A DNA stretch of 64,000 bases from Zoogloea sp. LCSB751 (GCF_002028455.1 NZ_MWUM01000011.1:101950-165949); one strand, 5' to 3'; counted from the stretch's first letter, positions 53,686 through 62,445 are shown. Numbers and translations are program-made. The notes: generated from the letters alone by a model not told the origin.

Positions 53686-54807
53686 ATGCCCTACAAGCGC
53701 CACATCCTGATCGCCGATGACCAGCCTGCCATCCTGCTGGTGCTCGAAGAAATGCTCGAGGAGCGCTTCGAGGTGCACGCCTTCGCCGACGGCCGTAGCC
53801 TGCTCGATTACGTGAAGACCGGCGGTCGGGCCGACCTGGTGCTGACCGACGTGATGATGCCCGAGGTGGATGGCTTCGAAGTGTGCCGCCAGCTGAAGGC
53901 CGACGCGGCCACCCGCGACATTCCGATCCTGTTCCTGTCCAGCCTGGAGAGCGACACCGACGAGGCCTACGGCCTGTCCCTCGGCGCCGAGGACTTCATC
54001 CACAAGCCCTTCTCGCCACCGGTGGTGCTGGCGCGGGTGCGCAACCACCTGGCCCTGGCGGATGCCAGCCGGCAACTGCTGCGGCGCAACGAGGAGCTGG
54101 AGGAACTGGTCGCCGAACGGACCCGCGAGGTGGTGCGCCGCGGCCAGCAGCTGATCAACGCCCAGGACGCGATCATCACTGCGTTGTGCACCCTGGCCGA
54201 AGTGCGCGACAACGAAACCGGCAACCACATTCTGCGTACCCAGGCCTACGTTGGCGTGCTGGCGCGGGCGCTGCAGGGCCACCCTGACTTCGCCCCCTTC
54301 CTCGACGACGAGGCGATCGCGCTGATTACCAAGTCGGCAGCCCTGCACGATGTGGGCAAGGTGGCGATCCCCGACGCGGTACTGCTCAAGCCCGGGCGCC
54401 TCGACGCCGAGGAGCGCCTGATCATCCAGAGCCACTGCGCCTACGGGCGCGACGCCATCGCCAAGGCGATCGCCGGGGCTACCGCCGACAACCGTTCCTA
54501 CCTCGACTACGCGCTGGAGATCGCCTACAGCCACCACGAACGCTGGGACGGCGAGGGCTATCCGCAGGGCCTCAGGGGGGCCGAGATTCCCATGTCGGCA
54601 CGCCTGATGGCGGTTGCCGACGTGTATGACGCACTGATCTCCCGGCGGGTTTACAAGCCCGCCATCCCTCATTCGAAGGTCGTTGCGATCATCGCCGAGG
54701 AGCGTGGCAGGCAGTTCGACCCGGACATGGTGGATGCCTTCCTGCGGGTCGCCGACCAGTTCGAGCAGATCGCCGTGCAGCACCGGGATGCGGGCGCTGT
54801 GCGCTGA
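53686..54807 (+). CDS. REC-HD-GYP response regulator (c-di-GMP phosphodiesterase)
   Basis: The 373-residue regulator has an N-terminal REC domain with Asp55 (LTDVMMPEVDG), a helical linker, and an HD-GYP domain with His221-Asp222 (AALHDVGKVAIPD) and H-x5-G-x-G-Y-P in HHERWDGEGYP (Gly291-Tyr292-Pro293). These are the residues for a metal-dependent phosphodiesterase of c-di-GMP. The start is ATG 53686; the GTG just before it is alternative. It is the likely output of the preceding hybrid kinase with its HPt. Confidence 0.93.
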   Translation: MPYKRHILIADDQPAILLVLEEMLEERFEVHAFADGRSLLDYVKTGGRADLVLTDVMMPEVDGFEVCRQLKADAATRDIPILFLSSLESDTDEAYGLSLGAEDFIHKPFSPPVVLARVRNHLALADASRQLLRRNEELEELVAERTREVVRRGQQLINAQDAIITALCTLAEVRDNETGNHILRTQAYVGVLARALQGHPDFAPFLDDEAIALITKSAALHDVGKVAIPDAVLLKPGRLDAEERLIIQSHCAYGRDAIAKAIAGATADNRSYLDYALEIAYSHHERWDGEGYPQGLRGAEIPMSARLMAVADVYDALISRRVYKPAIPHSKVVAIIAEERGRQFDPDMVDAFLRVADQFEQIAVQHRDAGAVR

Positions 54808-54822
54808 GTGCCCTGCGGGGGC

Positions 54823-54850
54823 TTGCAAAGCGGCGCCGGGCGGCTATAAT
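54823..54850 (+). promoter_or_regulatory. Promoter of tRNA-Val
   Basis: TTGCAA (54823-54828) and a perfect TATAAT (54845-54850) are 16 nt apart, followed by GCGCGCCC, a GC-rich discriminator as in stable-RNA promoters under stringent control. Confidence 0.8.
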
Positions 54851-54911
54851 GCGCGCCCTTCCCCAGTGCAAAGCCATCCGCGCCACGCACAGGCAGTCAT
54901 TGCCCGGGTAT

Positions 54912-54988
54912 GCGTCCTTAGCTCAGTTGGTTAGAGCGCCACGTTGACATCGTGGAGGTCGGCGGTTCGACTCCGTCAGGACGCACCA
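54912..54988 (+). tRNA. tRNA-Val (anticodon GAC)
   Basis: The cloverleaf is complete: acceptor GCGTCCT / AGGACGC, D arm GCTC-AGTTGGTTA-GAGC, anticodon stem CCACG / CGTGG with loop TTGACAT (anticodon GAC, valine codons GUC/GUU), TPsiC arm GGCGG-TTCGACT-CCGTC, discriminator A and an encoded CCA. Its own promoter lies about 60 bp upstream. No integrase or duplicated 3-prime end was noted, so it is not visibly an attachment site. Confidence 0.95.
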
Positions 54989-55070
54989 CTCCTTCTCTGC
55001 GCTTCCCCCCGAACACGCGTCCCGCTACAGTCCGGTTCCGTCTCCGCCACGGCCCTGCCGACGATCCGCC

Positions 55071-57248
55071 ATGACCCGTACTTCGACTTCGCCGAGCCCG
55101 CCTTCCGCGCCCCAGTTCGTCCCCGTCGGCATTGTGCCCACCGCTGAACAGCGCGACATCCAGACCTGCCGCGCGCGCTACGTGATCGCCATGGCCAACG
55201 CCGGGGCGGCCAAGACCACCACGCTGGCCTTGCGCATCGCCGAGTCGATCACCCGCGGCGTGTGGCCGGAGAGCATCCTGGCCCTCACGTTCTCCGCCGA
55301 GGCTGCACGGGTGCTGCAGGCCCGCCTGGTGGACATCGGCGTGGACGAGCGCAGTGCGCGGCGCGTCAAATGCCTGAGCTTCGACGCGTTCGCCCGCCAG
55401 GTGCTGCTCCATGCCGAAGGGGCGGAGGCGCCGTGGCTCGACACACCGGAAGCCCTGGCGCCCCAGGTGCGCATCGCGGCCGCGCGCCTGCAGGCTGAAA
55501 ACGCGGCGAGGCGCCACCCGCGGGAGCTGTGGCTGCCCGAACACAACGAGCCGATCTTCGAGTTCCTCGAGCTGTCGCGTCGCCTCAAGGCGCGCCTGGT
55601 GCCGCCCGGCGGCGACGACGAGGAGAGCGTCGAGGACTGTGCCGAGCGCTTCGACGTCCCGCTTGCCGCCTTCTTGCTGCACGGCGCGCTGGAGGCGCTG
55701 CGCTCGGGCCTTGAGGATGTACCGCGCTGGCGCGCCGAATTCGACGCGACCTACGACCTGGCACGCCGGCTGGGCGACTCCGACCGTCCCATCGAGCTGC
55801 CGGCCTACCGCATCGTGGTGGTGGACGAACTTCAGGACATGAATCCGGCCAGCTACGCGGTGCTGGAAGCCTTGCTGATGCGCGGCAAGGCTTTTTTCAC
55901 CGGCGCTGGCGACTTCGACCAGGTGATCCACCGCTGGGCCGGCGCCGGCACGGATTTCCTGCATACCCGTTTCGGCCAGGGCTGGCCCGGCGTCGTGCGC
56001 CTGCCGCTGACCCGCAGCTACCGTTACGGCCCGCCGCTGGCGGCGGCCACTGCCGCGCTGAAGAACAAGGCTGTGGATTCCGGGCGCGAGCACGAGACGG
56101 TGCTGCGCGTGTCGTCCTGTGCCGATCACCGGGCCGTCGCCGCGCAGGTGGCGACAGACCTGGCCGACTGGAAGAAGCAGGGCGGCCGACTGGCGGCGTG
56201 CGCGATCATCCTGCGCGCGCCCTACCAGTCGATTTCGATCGAGAGCGCGCTGCTGGAGGCCGGCATCGGCTGGCGCATGGAGGGGCTGGCGAGCTATCTG
56301 CTGCGCTCCGAGGTGCTGATGCTGCGCGGCGTCATCGCCTTCGCGCTGCAGGACTACGACTCCATCCCCGGTGTCGACAAGCGCCTGCAGGTGCTGCAGG
56401 CCTTGCTGCAATGGCAGCAGTTCGAATGGGGCGCCGAGCGTCTCGACGATGCGGCGCTGAAGACCGCCGCCGCCCAGCCCTCGCTGTTCGAGGCCTTCCT
56501 CGACGGCACGCTGCTCAAGCCCCAGACCCGCGCCGACAAGCGCGCCGCCGGCCAGTCCGGCGAGGCGCAGTTGCAGGAGGAGTTCCGCTTCCTCGACAAG
56601 CTGAAGGCCTTGCGCCAGAGCGGCCAGCACCACGAGGCCAACGCGCTGCAGCGCGTCCGCGACGCGGAGGCGGCGACTGTCGACGAAAGCCCCGCCCAGC
56701 GCAGCGCCCGCGAGCGCCTCGCCCATACCCTCGCCGCGCTGCGTGCTGCGCCGCCGGACACCCCCGCCGCCACGCTGATCGAACAGGCGGTGGCGCTGCT
56801 CGATCTGAAGGGCGTGGCCCGGCGGCTGTTCCTGGCCCCCGCCACGGCGGCGCTGGTGGCCCGCTCCATCGACGGTTTCATCGACGTGGCCCGCCGCCAG
56901 GATCTGCCGCTGCGCGAGTTCTCCCACTGGCTGCGCCAGGCGGAGAGCAAGGCCGAGCGCCTGCGCAAGTCCGACACGGTGCTGTTGTGTTCCGTCGAGG
57001 CGGCCAAGGGCCAGGAGTTCGAGGCCGTGCTGCTGCCTTTTCTGGAGGAAGGCGCCTTTCCGCTTGCCGGCAGCGATCCGCTGGAGGAGAGCAATCGCTT
57101 CTATGTGGCGGCCACCCGGGCGCGGAACGAATTGCGGCTCTACGTGCCCGCGGCTGTCGAGCAGATCAGCCGCTACGTGAAGGCGATGCGCATCGACAAG
57201 GCGGTGTTGCGCGGCCGCCACCAACTGGCTGGCAGCCAATGGAGCTGA
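55071..57248 (+). CDS. UvrD/Rep-family helicase-like protein
   Basis: The 725-residue SF1A protein shows the family order: a P-loop region AMANAGAAKTTTLALRI, Walker B VVVDELQDMNP, motif III GAGDFDQVIHRWAGA, LTRSYRYGPPL, motif V SVEAAKGQEFEAVLLP and motif VI FYVAATRARNELRLYVPA. The P-loop is unusual: residues before Lys48 read G-A-A instead of G-x-G, and a leading glycine is Asn43, which may weaken ATP binding. It begins 82 bp after tRNA-Val and overlaps the pseudouridine synthase by 10 bp. Role in DNA repair or RNA metabolism unknown. Confidence 0.85.
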   Translation: MTRTSTSPSPPSAPQFVPVGIVPTAEQRDIQTCRARYVIAMANAGAAKTTTLALRIAESITRGVWPESILALTFSAEAARVLQARLVDIGVDERSARRVKCLSFDAFARQVLLHAEGAEAPWLDTPEALAPQVRIAAARLQAENAARRHPRELWLPEHNEPIFEFLELSRRLKARLVPPGGDDEESVEDCAERFDVPLAAFLLHGALEALRSGLEDVPRWRAEFDATYDLARRLGDSDRPIELPAYRIVVVDELQDMNPASYAVLEALLMRGKAFFTGAGDFDQVIHRWAGAGTDFLHTRFGQGWPGVVRLPLTRSYRYGPPLAAATAALKNKAVDSGREHETVLRVSSCADHRAVAAQVATDLADWKKQGGRLAACAIILRAPYQSISIESALLEAGIGWRMEGLASYLLRSEVLMLRGVIAFALQDYDSIPGVDKRLQVLQALLQWQQFEWGAERLDDAALKTAAAQPSLFEAFLDGTLLKPQTRADKRAAGQSGEAQLQEEFRFLDKLKALRQSGQHHEANALQRVRDAEAATVDESPAQRSARERLAHTLAALRAAPPDTPAATLIEQAVALLDLKGVARRLFLAPATAALVARSIDGFIDVARRQDLPLREFSHWLRQAESKAERLRKSDTVLLCSVEAAKGQEFEAVLLPFLEEGAFPLAGSDPLEESNRFYVAATRARNELRLYVPAAVEQISRYVKAMRIDKAVLRGRHQLAGSQWS

Positions 57249-57910
57249 GAGATACGGACCTGGCGGTGCCGCCGCCGGGGGTCGTCATCGTCTACGTGGA
57301 TGAGGCGCTGATCGTCGCCGACAAGCCGTCGGGCCTGCTCTCCATGCCGGCCCGCGGCGAAGACCGGCAGGATTGCCTGGTGGCCCGCGTGCAAGCGCAG
57401 TTCGCCGATGCGCTGCCGGTGCACCGCCTCGACATGGCGACCTCCGGTCTGATCCTGCTGGCCCGTGGTGCCGAGATGCAGCGGCGCATGAACCTCGCCT
57501 TCGAGCAGCGCATCGTCGGCAAACGCTACGAAGCGCTGGTGCATGGAGACCTCGGGCCGGACGCCGGCGAGATCGACCTGCCGCTGGCCGCCGACCCGCA
57601 GCGCAATCCGCATCAGATCGTCGATCTGCAGCGCGGCCGTCGCGCGCTGACCCGCTATCGGGTCGTCGAACGCCGCGGTGCCGGGCCGGACGCCGTCACC
57701 CGCGTCGAACTGAAACCGGTCACGGGGCGGACCCACCAGTTGCGCGTGCATCTCCAGTCCCTTGGCCACCCCATCCTCGGCGACCCCCTCTACGCCCCGC
57801 CGGCCAGCGCCGTCCGCCACCGCCGCCTGCATCTCCACGCCGCCGCCATCACGCTGATCCACCCGCAACGGCGCGTGCCGTTGGGCTTCGAGAGCGCAGT
57901 ACCGTTCTGA
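57239..57910 (+). CDS. RluA-family pseudouridine synthase
   Basis: The 223-residue enzyme has the family catalytic motif PVHRLDMATSGLILLA (aspartate nucleophile), preceded by VADKPSGLLSMPARG, and the C-terminal VTGRTHQLRVHLQSLGHPILGD. It is short and has no S4 domain, which resembles RluA/TruC/RluE-type or RsuA-independent members; rRNA or tRNA target not defined. ATG 57239 overlaps the helicase gene by 10 bp, so the two are translated together. Confidence 0.9.
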   Translation: MELRDTDLAVPPPGVVIVYVDEALIVADKPSGLLSMPARGEDRQDCLVARVQAQFADALPVHRLDMATSGLILLARGAEMQRRMNLAFEQRIVGKRYEALVHGDLGPDAGEIDLPLAADPQRNPHQIVDLQRGRRALTRYRVVERRGAGPDAVTRVELKPVTGRTHQLRVHLQSLGHPILGDPLYAPPASAVRHRRLHLHAAAITLIHPQRRVPLGFESAVPF

Positions 57911-58082
57911 TCGGGATTGGAACCCATTCCGCGCTGGCCAGTCCGACACATGCTGTTTCAAAAGTTCACTTGAAGCAGGGAGGGGGGGCTAGCACTCTCG
58001 CCGGTCTGGCGTGGAGGCGTTTCCCGTACATGTGCGAGCGGGCAGGGCGCCCGGCGCCGTCGGAAGGTACAAGTTCAAGAAC

Positions 58083-59579
58083 ATGTTGTTTCAAGCCCTG
58101 AAGGACATTCGCTGGACATCGCTGGCGTGGCTGTGCGTGCTGGGCGGATGTGCGGCGGTGGGGCCCAACTACACCTCTCCCGCGTTGTCGTCGGCCGACG
58201 TGCCGGGCAAATGGACGTCCCGCTCGGACGTGCCGGCGCCCGCTTCCGTCAAGGGCGCCGGGGTGAAGGAGACGCCGGTCACCTGGTGGGCGGAGCTGTC
58301 CGATCCGGTGCTCGACCACATGGTGGAGCGGGCCTTTGCGAGCAGCCCGACGCTGGAGGCGGCGATGGCCAAGCTCAACCAGTCACGCTCCCTGACTGGC
58401 CAGGCCAATGCGGCAGCCTCGCCGACGGTGGATGGCGCGGGGAGTGTGCAGCGCGCGTCCGGCAGCTCGGGGAGCAAGGGTTTCACCGAGTCCTGGCTGT
58501 CGATGAATTCTTCCTGGGAGATCGACCTGTTCGGTGCCGTGCGCCGTGGCCGGGAAGGAGCACTGGCGCGGGAGGCCGCGCAGGCGGCGACGCTGGCCGA
58601 TGCGCGGGTGAGCCTTGCGGCGGATGTGGCCGACGCCTACCTGAGCTACCGGGCCTGCCAGTCCTATGCGGCGCTCAGCGAGCAGGACGTGAGCTCGCGG
58701 GAGGCCACCGCACGGCTGACCGAGGCCAGCGTGAAGGAAGGTTTCACCGCGCCCTACCAGGCCATACGCAGCACGGCGTCGGTGGCCGAGGCGCGTACCC
58801 AGCTGGCGGCGACGCGGGCCCAGTGCGAGCGCCTGGAGAACCAGCTGACGCGCCTGACCGGCATTCCGCGGCCGGAGCTGATGCTGGCGATGGCGGACAA
58901 GCCGACCGGGCTGGAGCGCCTGCCGGTGCCCAAGCATTTCGACATTTCGATTCCCCGCGACGCACTGATGCAGCGGCCGGACGTCCGCTCCGCCGAGCGC
59001 AGCCTGGCCGCTGCATCGGCGGACATCGGCCTGGCAGAGGCCGACCGTTACCCACGCATCACCCTCAATGGGGACTTCGGCTTCACGGCGACCAACAGTA
59101 GTGGCCGCAGCGGTACCGTGTCCTTCGGGTCGTGGTCCTTCGGGCCGTCGGTGAGCCTGCCGATCTTCGACGGCGGGCGCCGCAAGGCGGCGGTGGAGCT
59201 GGCCAAATCCCGCTACGACGAGGCGCTGGCCGACTACAAGGCCAGAATCCGCCAGGCCATCCAGGAGATGGAAGACGCCCTTACCCGGTATGCGGCGGCC
59301 CATGAAAGGGCGGAGAATGCACGTATCTCCGGCAGCGAGTACCAGCGTTTCTTCGAGTCCGTCGAAGTCCGCTTCCGCGAGGGGGCCAGCAATTTGCTGG
59401 AGCTCGAGGACGCCCGGCGCTCCATGCTCAATGCCCAGCAAACTTATCTGAGCGTCCAGCAGGAACGCCTGCAGGCGTGGATCGCGTTGAACCGGGCGAC
59501 CGGAGGCGGGGCGCAATACGCGTCCGACGCCGACCCGGCCCCGCGTGCCGTGGCGGCGGATGCGTCCACACCGAATTGA
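58083..59579 (+). CDS. NodT-type outer-membrane efflux lipoprotein (second system)
   Basis: The 498-residue TolC-like protein has a lipobox LGGC (Cys23, MLFQALKDIRWTSLAWLCVL leader), two OEP repeats and the pattern WEIDLFGAVRRGREGAL with its partner LPIFDGGRRKAAVELAKSRYDEAL. It differs from the OMF of the Emr operon. GGAAGG lies far upstream, so the start ATG 58083 is taken from the lipobox distance. It is followed 10 bp later by a membrane-fusion protein, but no inner-membrane pump gene is found. Confidence 0.88.
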   Translation: MLFQALKDIRWTSLAWLCVLGGCAAVGPNYTSPALSSADVPGKWTSRSDVPAPASVKGAGVKETPVTWWAELSDPVLDHMVERAFASSPTLEAAMAKLNQSRSLTGQANAAASPTVDGAGSVQRASGSSGSKGFTESWLSMNSSWEIDLFGAVRRGREGALAREAAQAATLADARVSLAADVADAYLSYRACQSYAALSEQDVSSREATARLTEASVKEGFTAPYQAIRSTASVAEARTQLAATRAQCERLENQLTRLTGIPRPELMLAMADKPTGLERLPVPKHFDISIPRDALMQRPDVRSAERSLAAASADIGLAEADRYPRITLNGDFGFTATNSSGRSGTVSFGSWSFGPSVSLPIFDGGRRKAAVELAKSRYDEALADYKARIRQAIQEMEDALTRYAAAHERAENARISGSEYQRFFESVEVRFREGASNLLELEDARRSMLNAQQTYLSVQQERLQAWIALNRATGGGAQYASDADPAPRAVAADASTPN

Positions 59580-59589
59580 GGTTTCAATC

Positions 59590-60759
59590 TTGTTTTCCGT
59601 AAATCGACCCTTCTTCAAAAAATGCACCGTTTCGGCGCTGGCCATGGCTACGCCGCTGGCCTTGCTGCTTGGCTCCGCGTCGTTCTCGAGCGCGGAGCAG
59701 GGGACTGTGGTCCCCGCGGTGACCCCGCCGGTCAAGCCCGCGGCGGCCGTCGTAGTGCCTCCACCGCCGCCGGCACCACGTTCGGTGTCCTGGCTGCATC
59801 CCAGATCCGCCGTGTGGCCTGATTTGATCCGCGCCAGCGGCAACGTGATGCCGTGGCAGGAGACGCGCATCGGCTCCGAAGTGGGCGGGCTGCGTCTGTC
59901 CAGTGTGCTGGTGACCGTCGGCGATCAGGTCAAGAAGGGGCAGGTGCTGGCCCGTCTGGATGCGGCCACGGTGGAGACCGACATCGACGCGGCGAAGGCC
60001 CAAGTGGCCGAGGCCGAGGCGACCCTGGCCCAAGCGACTGCCACGCTGGAGCGCGGTAAGCGCCTGGCTCCGTCGGGTGGCGTCAGCCAGCAGGAGCTGA
60101 CCCTGTACGAAACCCAGAAACACACTGCAGAAGCCCGCGTGAATGCCGCTCGGGCGCAGGAGAAGCGACAGCAGCTGCGCCTGCAGTATGCGACGCTGGT
60201 CGCCCCGGACGACGGCCTGATCTCGGCCAGCTTTGCCGCGGAAGGCACCATCGTGCAGGCCGGTAGCGAGCTGTTCCGCCTGATCCGCCAGGGGCGTCTG
60301 GAGTGGCGCGCCGAAGTGAAGGGCGAACTGCTCGGCAAGCTGGCGCGGGGGCAGGATGTCACCGTCGAAAGTCCTCTCGGACCCGACGTGAAGGGCCGCA
60401 TCCGCCTGGTGTCCCCCACCATCGATCTGGCGAGTCGCAACGGTCTGGTCTATGTGGACCTGCCGGTGGACACCGACCTCAAGGCGGGCCTGAACGTTTC
60501 CGGCAGCATCCTGCTGGGCCGGCGCAAGGTTCTCGCCGTGCCGGTCGCCGCCGTGTTGCGACAGAAGGGCAGTGCACGGGTGCTGGTCGTCGATGCGGAC
60601 AACAGGATCCAGTCCATCGATGTCAGCCTTGGGCGGACCAAGGACGACTGGGTCGAGATCACGGCCGGTGTCGATGAGCACAGCCGGGTGGTGTCCAGGC
60701 CGCAGGGCGAACTCCACGTCGGCGACGTGGTCAAGCCGGTGTCCGATGATCAGGCTTAG
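59590..60759 (+). CDS. RND-type efflux membrane-fusion protein
   Basis: The 389-residue adaptor has a hydrophobic N-terminal segment (VSALAMATPLALLLGSASFSSA), a proline-rich stretch, and the RND MFP core: SEVGGLRLSSVLVTVGDQVKKGQVLARLD, a helical hairpin, a beta-barrel with VAPDDGLISASFAAEGTIVQAG, and a membrane-proximal domain. TTG 59590 with GAGG upstream is the best start. It pairs with the preceding outer-membrane gene, but no RND pump follows; the pump may be elsewhere or shared. Confidence 0.87.
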   Translation: MFSVNRPFFKKCTVSALAMATPLALLLGSASFSSAEQGTVVPAVTPPVKPAAAVVVPPPPPAPRSVSWLHPRSAVWPDLIRASGNVMPWQETRIGSEVGGLRLSSVLVTVGDQVKKGQVLARLDAATVETDIDAAKAQVAEAEATLAQATATLERGKRLAPSGGVSQQELTLYETQKHTAEARVNAARAQEKRQQLRLQYATLVAPDDGLISASFAAEGTIVQAGSELFRLIRQGRLEWRAEVKGELLGKLARGQDVTVESPLGPDVKGRIRLVSPTIDLASRNGLVYVDLPVDTDLKAGLNVSGSILLGRRKVLAVPVAAVLRQKGSARVLVVDADNRIQSIDVSLGRTKDDWVEITAGVDEHSRVVSRPQGELHVGDVVKPVSDDQA

Positions 60760-60890
60760 AATCGCAACTTCGAAACCACTCTTCCGGCGTTTGCCCGTGT
60801 TCCGCTCGGGAATGGACGCCGACTTCGCGCCGCAAGGATGAGCCTCAGGCAGCCCCGGTGGCGCGCACCTAACGATTGCACAAGAAGTCC

Positions 60891-61478
60891 ATGCTTTATC
60901 GTCATATCCTTCCGGGCCTGGCGCTGGCCGTTTCCTTCGGCGCCCAGGCTGCCCAGCATGAAACCGCGCATCACGCGGCTCCCCCAGCCAAGAGTGCCCC
61001 GGCCACCAAGACCGCCAAGGCTGCATCGAAGAGGACGGCCGTGAAGCCCGCCCCCCACAGGGACAAGGCTGCTCCGCCCGTTGCCAGGAAGGTTGCCGCG
61101 GTACCCGCTCCGGCGATTCCACCGGAAGTCGTCCGGCGGATGACCGAGCTCGAGAATTCGAACCGCCAGCTGGAAAGCCGGGTCGAGGAATTGGGCCGTC
61201 AGCTCGGCGGCCTGAATCAGGCCCATGCCGAGCTGAAAAAGGCTCATGCCGCACCGGCTGCGTCGGTGGCTCAGCCGGCCTCGCCGGTGCCGATCATCGG
61301 CACGTTGGTGGCCAGCGTCTTCGGTGGCTTGTTCGGCTTTTTCGGTGCGCGCCTGGGGCGGGGCATGAAGCCCTCGGCGGAGCCGAAAACCGCCGCCAGG
61401 AAGCCCGTGCCGTCCAAGGCCCAGGTTGCCGCGCGCATGGAGCCGAACGGCGAGCGTATCGAGCCGGTGCTGATGTAA
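60891..61478 (+). CDS. Exported Ala/Lys/Pro-rich protein with coiled coil
   Basis: No family recognised. The 195-residue product has a signal peptide (MLYRHILPGLALAVSFGAQA), a low-complexity basic Ala/Pro/Lys region (about 25-80), a coiled coil with heptad-like ELENSNRQLESRVEELGRQL (about 85-115), a hydrophobic glycine-rich segment (GTLVASVFGGLFGFFGARLG), and a second basic tail. The glycine-rich hydrophobic segment may span or anchor to a membrane. It is last in the run that begins with the OMF gene; whether it belongs functionally to the efflux pair is unclear. Confidence 0.6.
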   Translation: MLYRHILPGLALAVSFGAQAAQHETAHHAAPPAKSAPATKTAKAASKRTAVKPAPHRDKAAPPVARKVAAVPAPAIPPEVVRRMTELENSNRQLESRVEELGRQLGGLNQAHAELKKAHAAPAASVAQPASPVPIIGTLVASVFGGLFGFFGARLGRGMKPSAEPKTAARKPVPSKAQVAARMEPNGERIEPVLM

Positions 61479-61551
61479 GTTCTCGTGGTGCCCCAGCGGG
61501 CCCGCCGTCCTGATGCCTGGCGCTTACTCCACGTGGGAGGAAACGCCGCCG

Positions 61552-61977
61552 CTATTGCTGCCGGGCCGCATCGCTGCTGCGCTTCCGCTCCTGCATGTAC
61601 TGGCAGCACGCGGCGTCCGATACCAGCAGGTGATGTGTGGTCCAGTCTTCCATGACGCTCAACAGCCCGCTGCGGTCGAGGTTCCCCGCCATGGCTTTCA
61701 TCAGCAGATCGAGGATCCGCTCGTTGAACGCGGCATGTTCTTTCTTGTGCTCCTTGAGCGTCGGGCAGGCGTTCAGGCGGAGCAGGGCCTCCTCGGTCTG
61801 AAAGTGCCTTGCTGCCAGCGTGGTCAGGTTGTTCAGCAGCGCATGAAACTCGCTGGAGTTACCGCCACGGCTATCGTCGAAGCAACTCATGGCCTCCCGG
61901 GCGAGGGTCAGTATCTCCTGATGCTGCTGGTCGATGATCCTGTTCCCGGTGATCAATCCAGGTCTGACGATCTCCAT
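61552..61977 (-). CDS. Bacteriohemerythrin
   Basis: The 141-residue four-helix O2-binding protein has the diiron ligand pattern: His in IDQQHQEIL, His and Glu in ARHFQTEEALL, two His in EHKKEHAAFN, and His/Asp in WTTHHLLVSDAACCQYM. These match the H..HxxxE..HxxxH..HxxxxD signature of bacteriohemerythrin. GAGGAGA precedes ATG 61977. A strong inverted repeat and an FNR-like box lie just upstream, consistent with oxygen-linked control. It probably buffers or senses oxygen or NO. Confidence 0.9.
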   Translation of the reverse strand: MEIVRPGLITGNRIIDQQHQEILTLAREAMSCFDDSRGGNSSEFHALLNNLTTLAARHFQTEEALLRLNACPTLKEHKKEHAAFNERILDLLMKAMAGNLDRSGLLSVMEDWTTHHLLVSDAACCQYMQERKRSSDAARQQ

Positions 61978-62034
61978 TTCGCTTGTCTCCTCTTTTGTCT
62001 TGGTATGTCTGATTTTTCCCTGTGAGGATACATG

Positions 62035-62066
62035 GATGCAAATCCATGGGCTCATGGATTTGCATC
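62035..62066. promoter_or_regulatory. Long palindrome and FNR-like box upstream of bacteriohemerythrin
   Basis: GATGCAAATCCATG and its complement flank GGCT, giving perfect 14-base arms. On the minus strand TTGATGCAAATCCA (62068-62055) differs from the FNR/Anr box TTGAT-N4-ATCAA at one position. It lies about 60-90 bp upstream of the bacteriohemerythrin start. Operator or mRNA hairpin cannot be told apart. Confidence 0.5.
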
Positions 62067-62106
62067 AAAAATGGACAGTCTGGGGCATTAAAAGGCTGCG
62101 GACTGT

Positions 62107-62445
62107 TCAGCCGGCACGGGCTCCGTCGTTTCGCCAGTCCGTCGCCACGATGATGGCCTGGCACTTGGCACAGCCTTCCCACGGCAGGCAGTCGCAGCTG
62201 AGTTCGAAGTAGAGCGCCCCGACCTTGACCAGTGACGCGGCCGTTACCGGTTTGCTCTGGCCCCCTGACGTTCCTCCGCTTACCGGGGCTGCCGCTTCTG
62301 TTCCCGCGGAGGGGTGCCAGCGGGCGAAGGCGCTCAGGTCGGTGACGTTCAAAACGTACCACACGCGCCGCGCAGGGTCCCAGCGTGCACCCAGGCGCTT
62401 GGCCTCGTCTTTTTCGGCAAACGGTACTTTAAGGTTGGTGCGCAT
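62107..62445 (-). CDS. DUF5710-domain protein
   Basis: The 112-residue protein begins with the DUF5710 pattern LKVPFAEKDEAKRLGARWDPARRVWYV, then a Ser/Gly/Ala-rich linker, and a C-terminal cysteine-bearing segment (FELSCDCLPWEGCAKCQAIIV, four Cys) that may bind zinc. DUF5710 modules are commonly found on toprim/primase-like or helicase proteins; here the module is free-standing. Function unknown. It lies upstream of the bacteriohemerythrin gene in the same direction, separated by the palindromic region. Confidence 0.75.
   Translation of the reverse strand: MRTNLKVPFAEKDEAKRLGARWDPARRVWYVLNVTDLSAFARWHPSAGTEAAAPVSGGTSGGQSKPVTAASLVKVGALYFELSCDCLPWEGCAKCQAIIVATDWRNDGARAG

Noticed and set aside
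54912..54988. tRNA-Val as an integration site for an island
   Set aside because: No integrase gene and no direct repeat of the tRNA 3-prime end were noticed downstream; neighbours look chromosomal.
54918..57239. Long antisense frame under the UvrD-like gene, running into the tRNA
   Set aside because: It overlaps a complete tRNA-Val and a motif-bearing helicase; no domain in the antisense translation.
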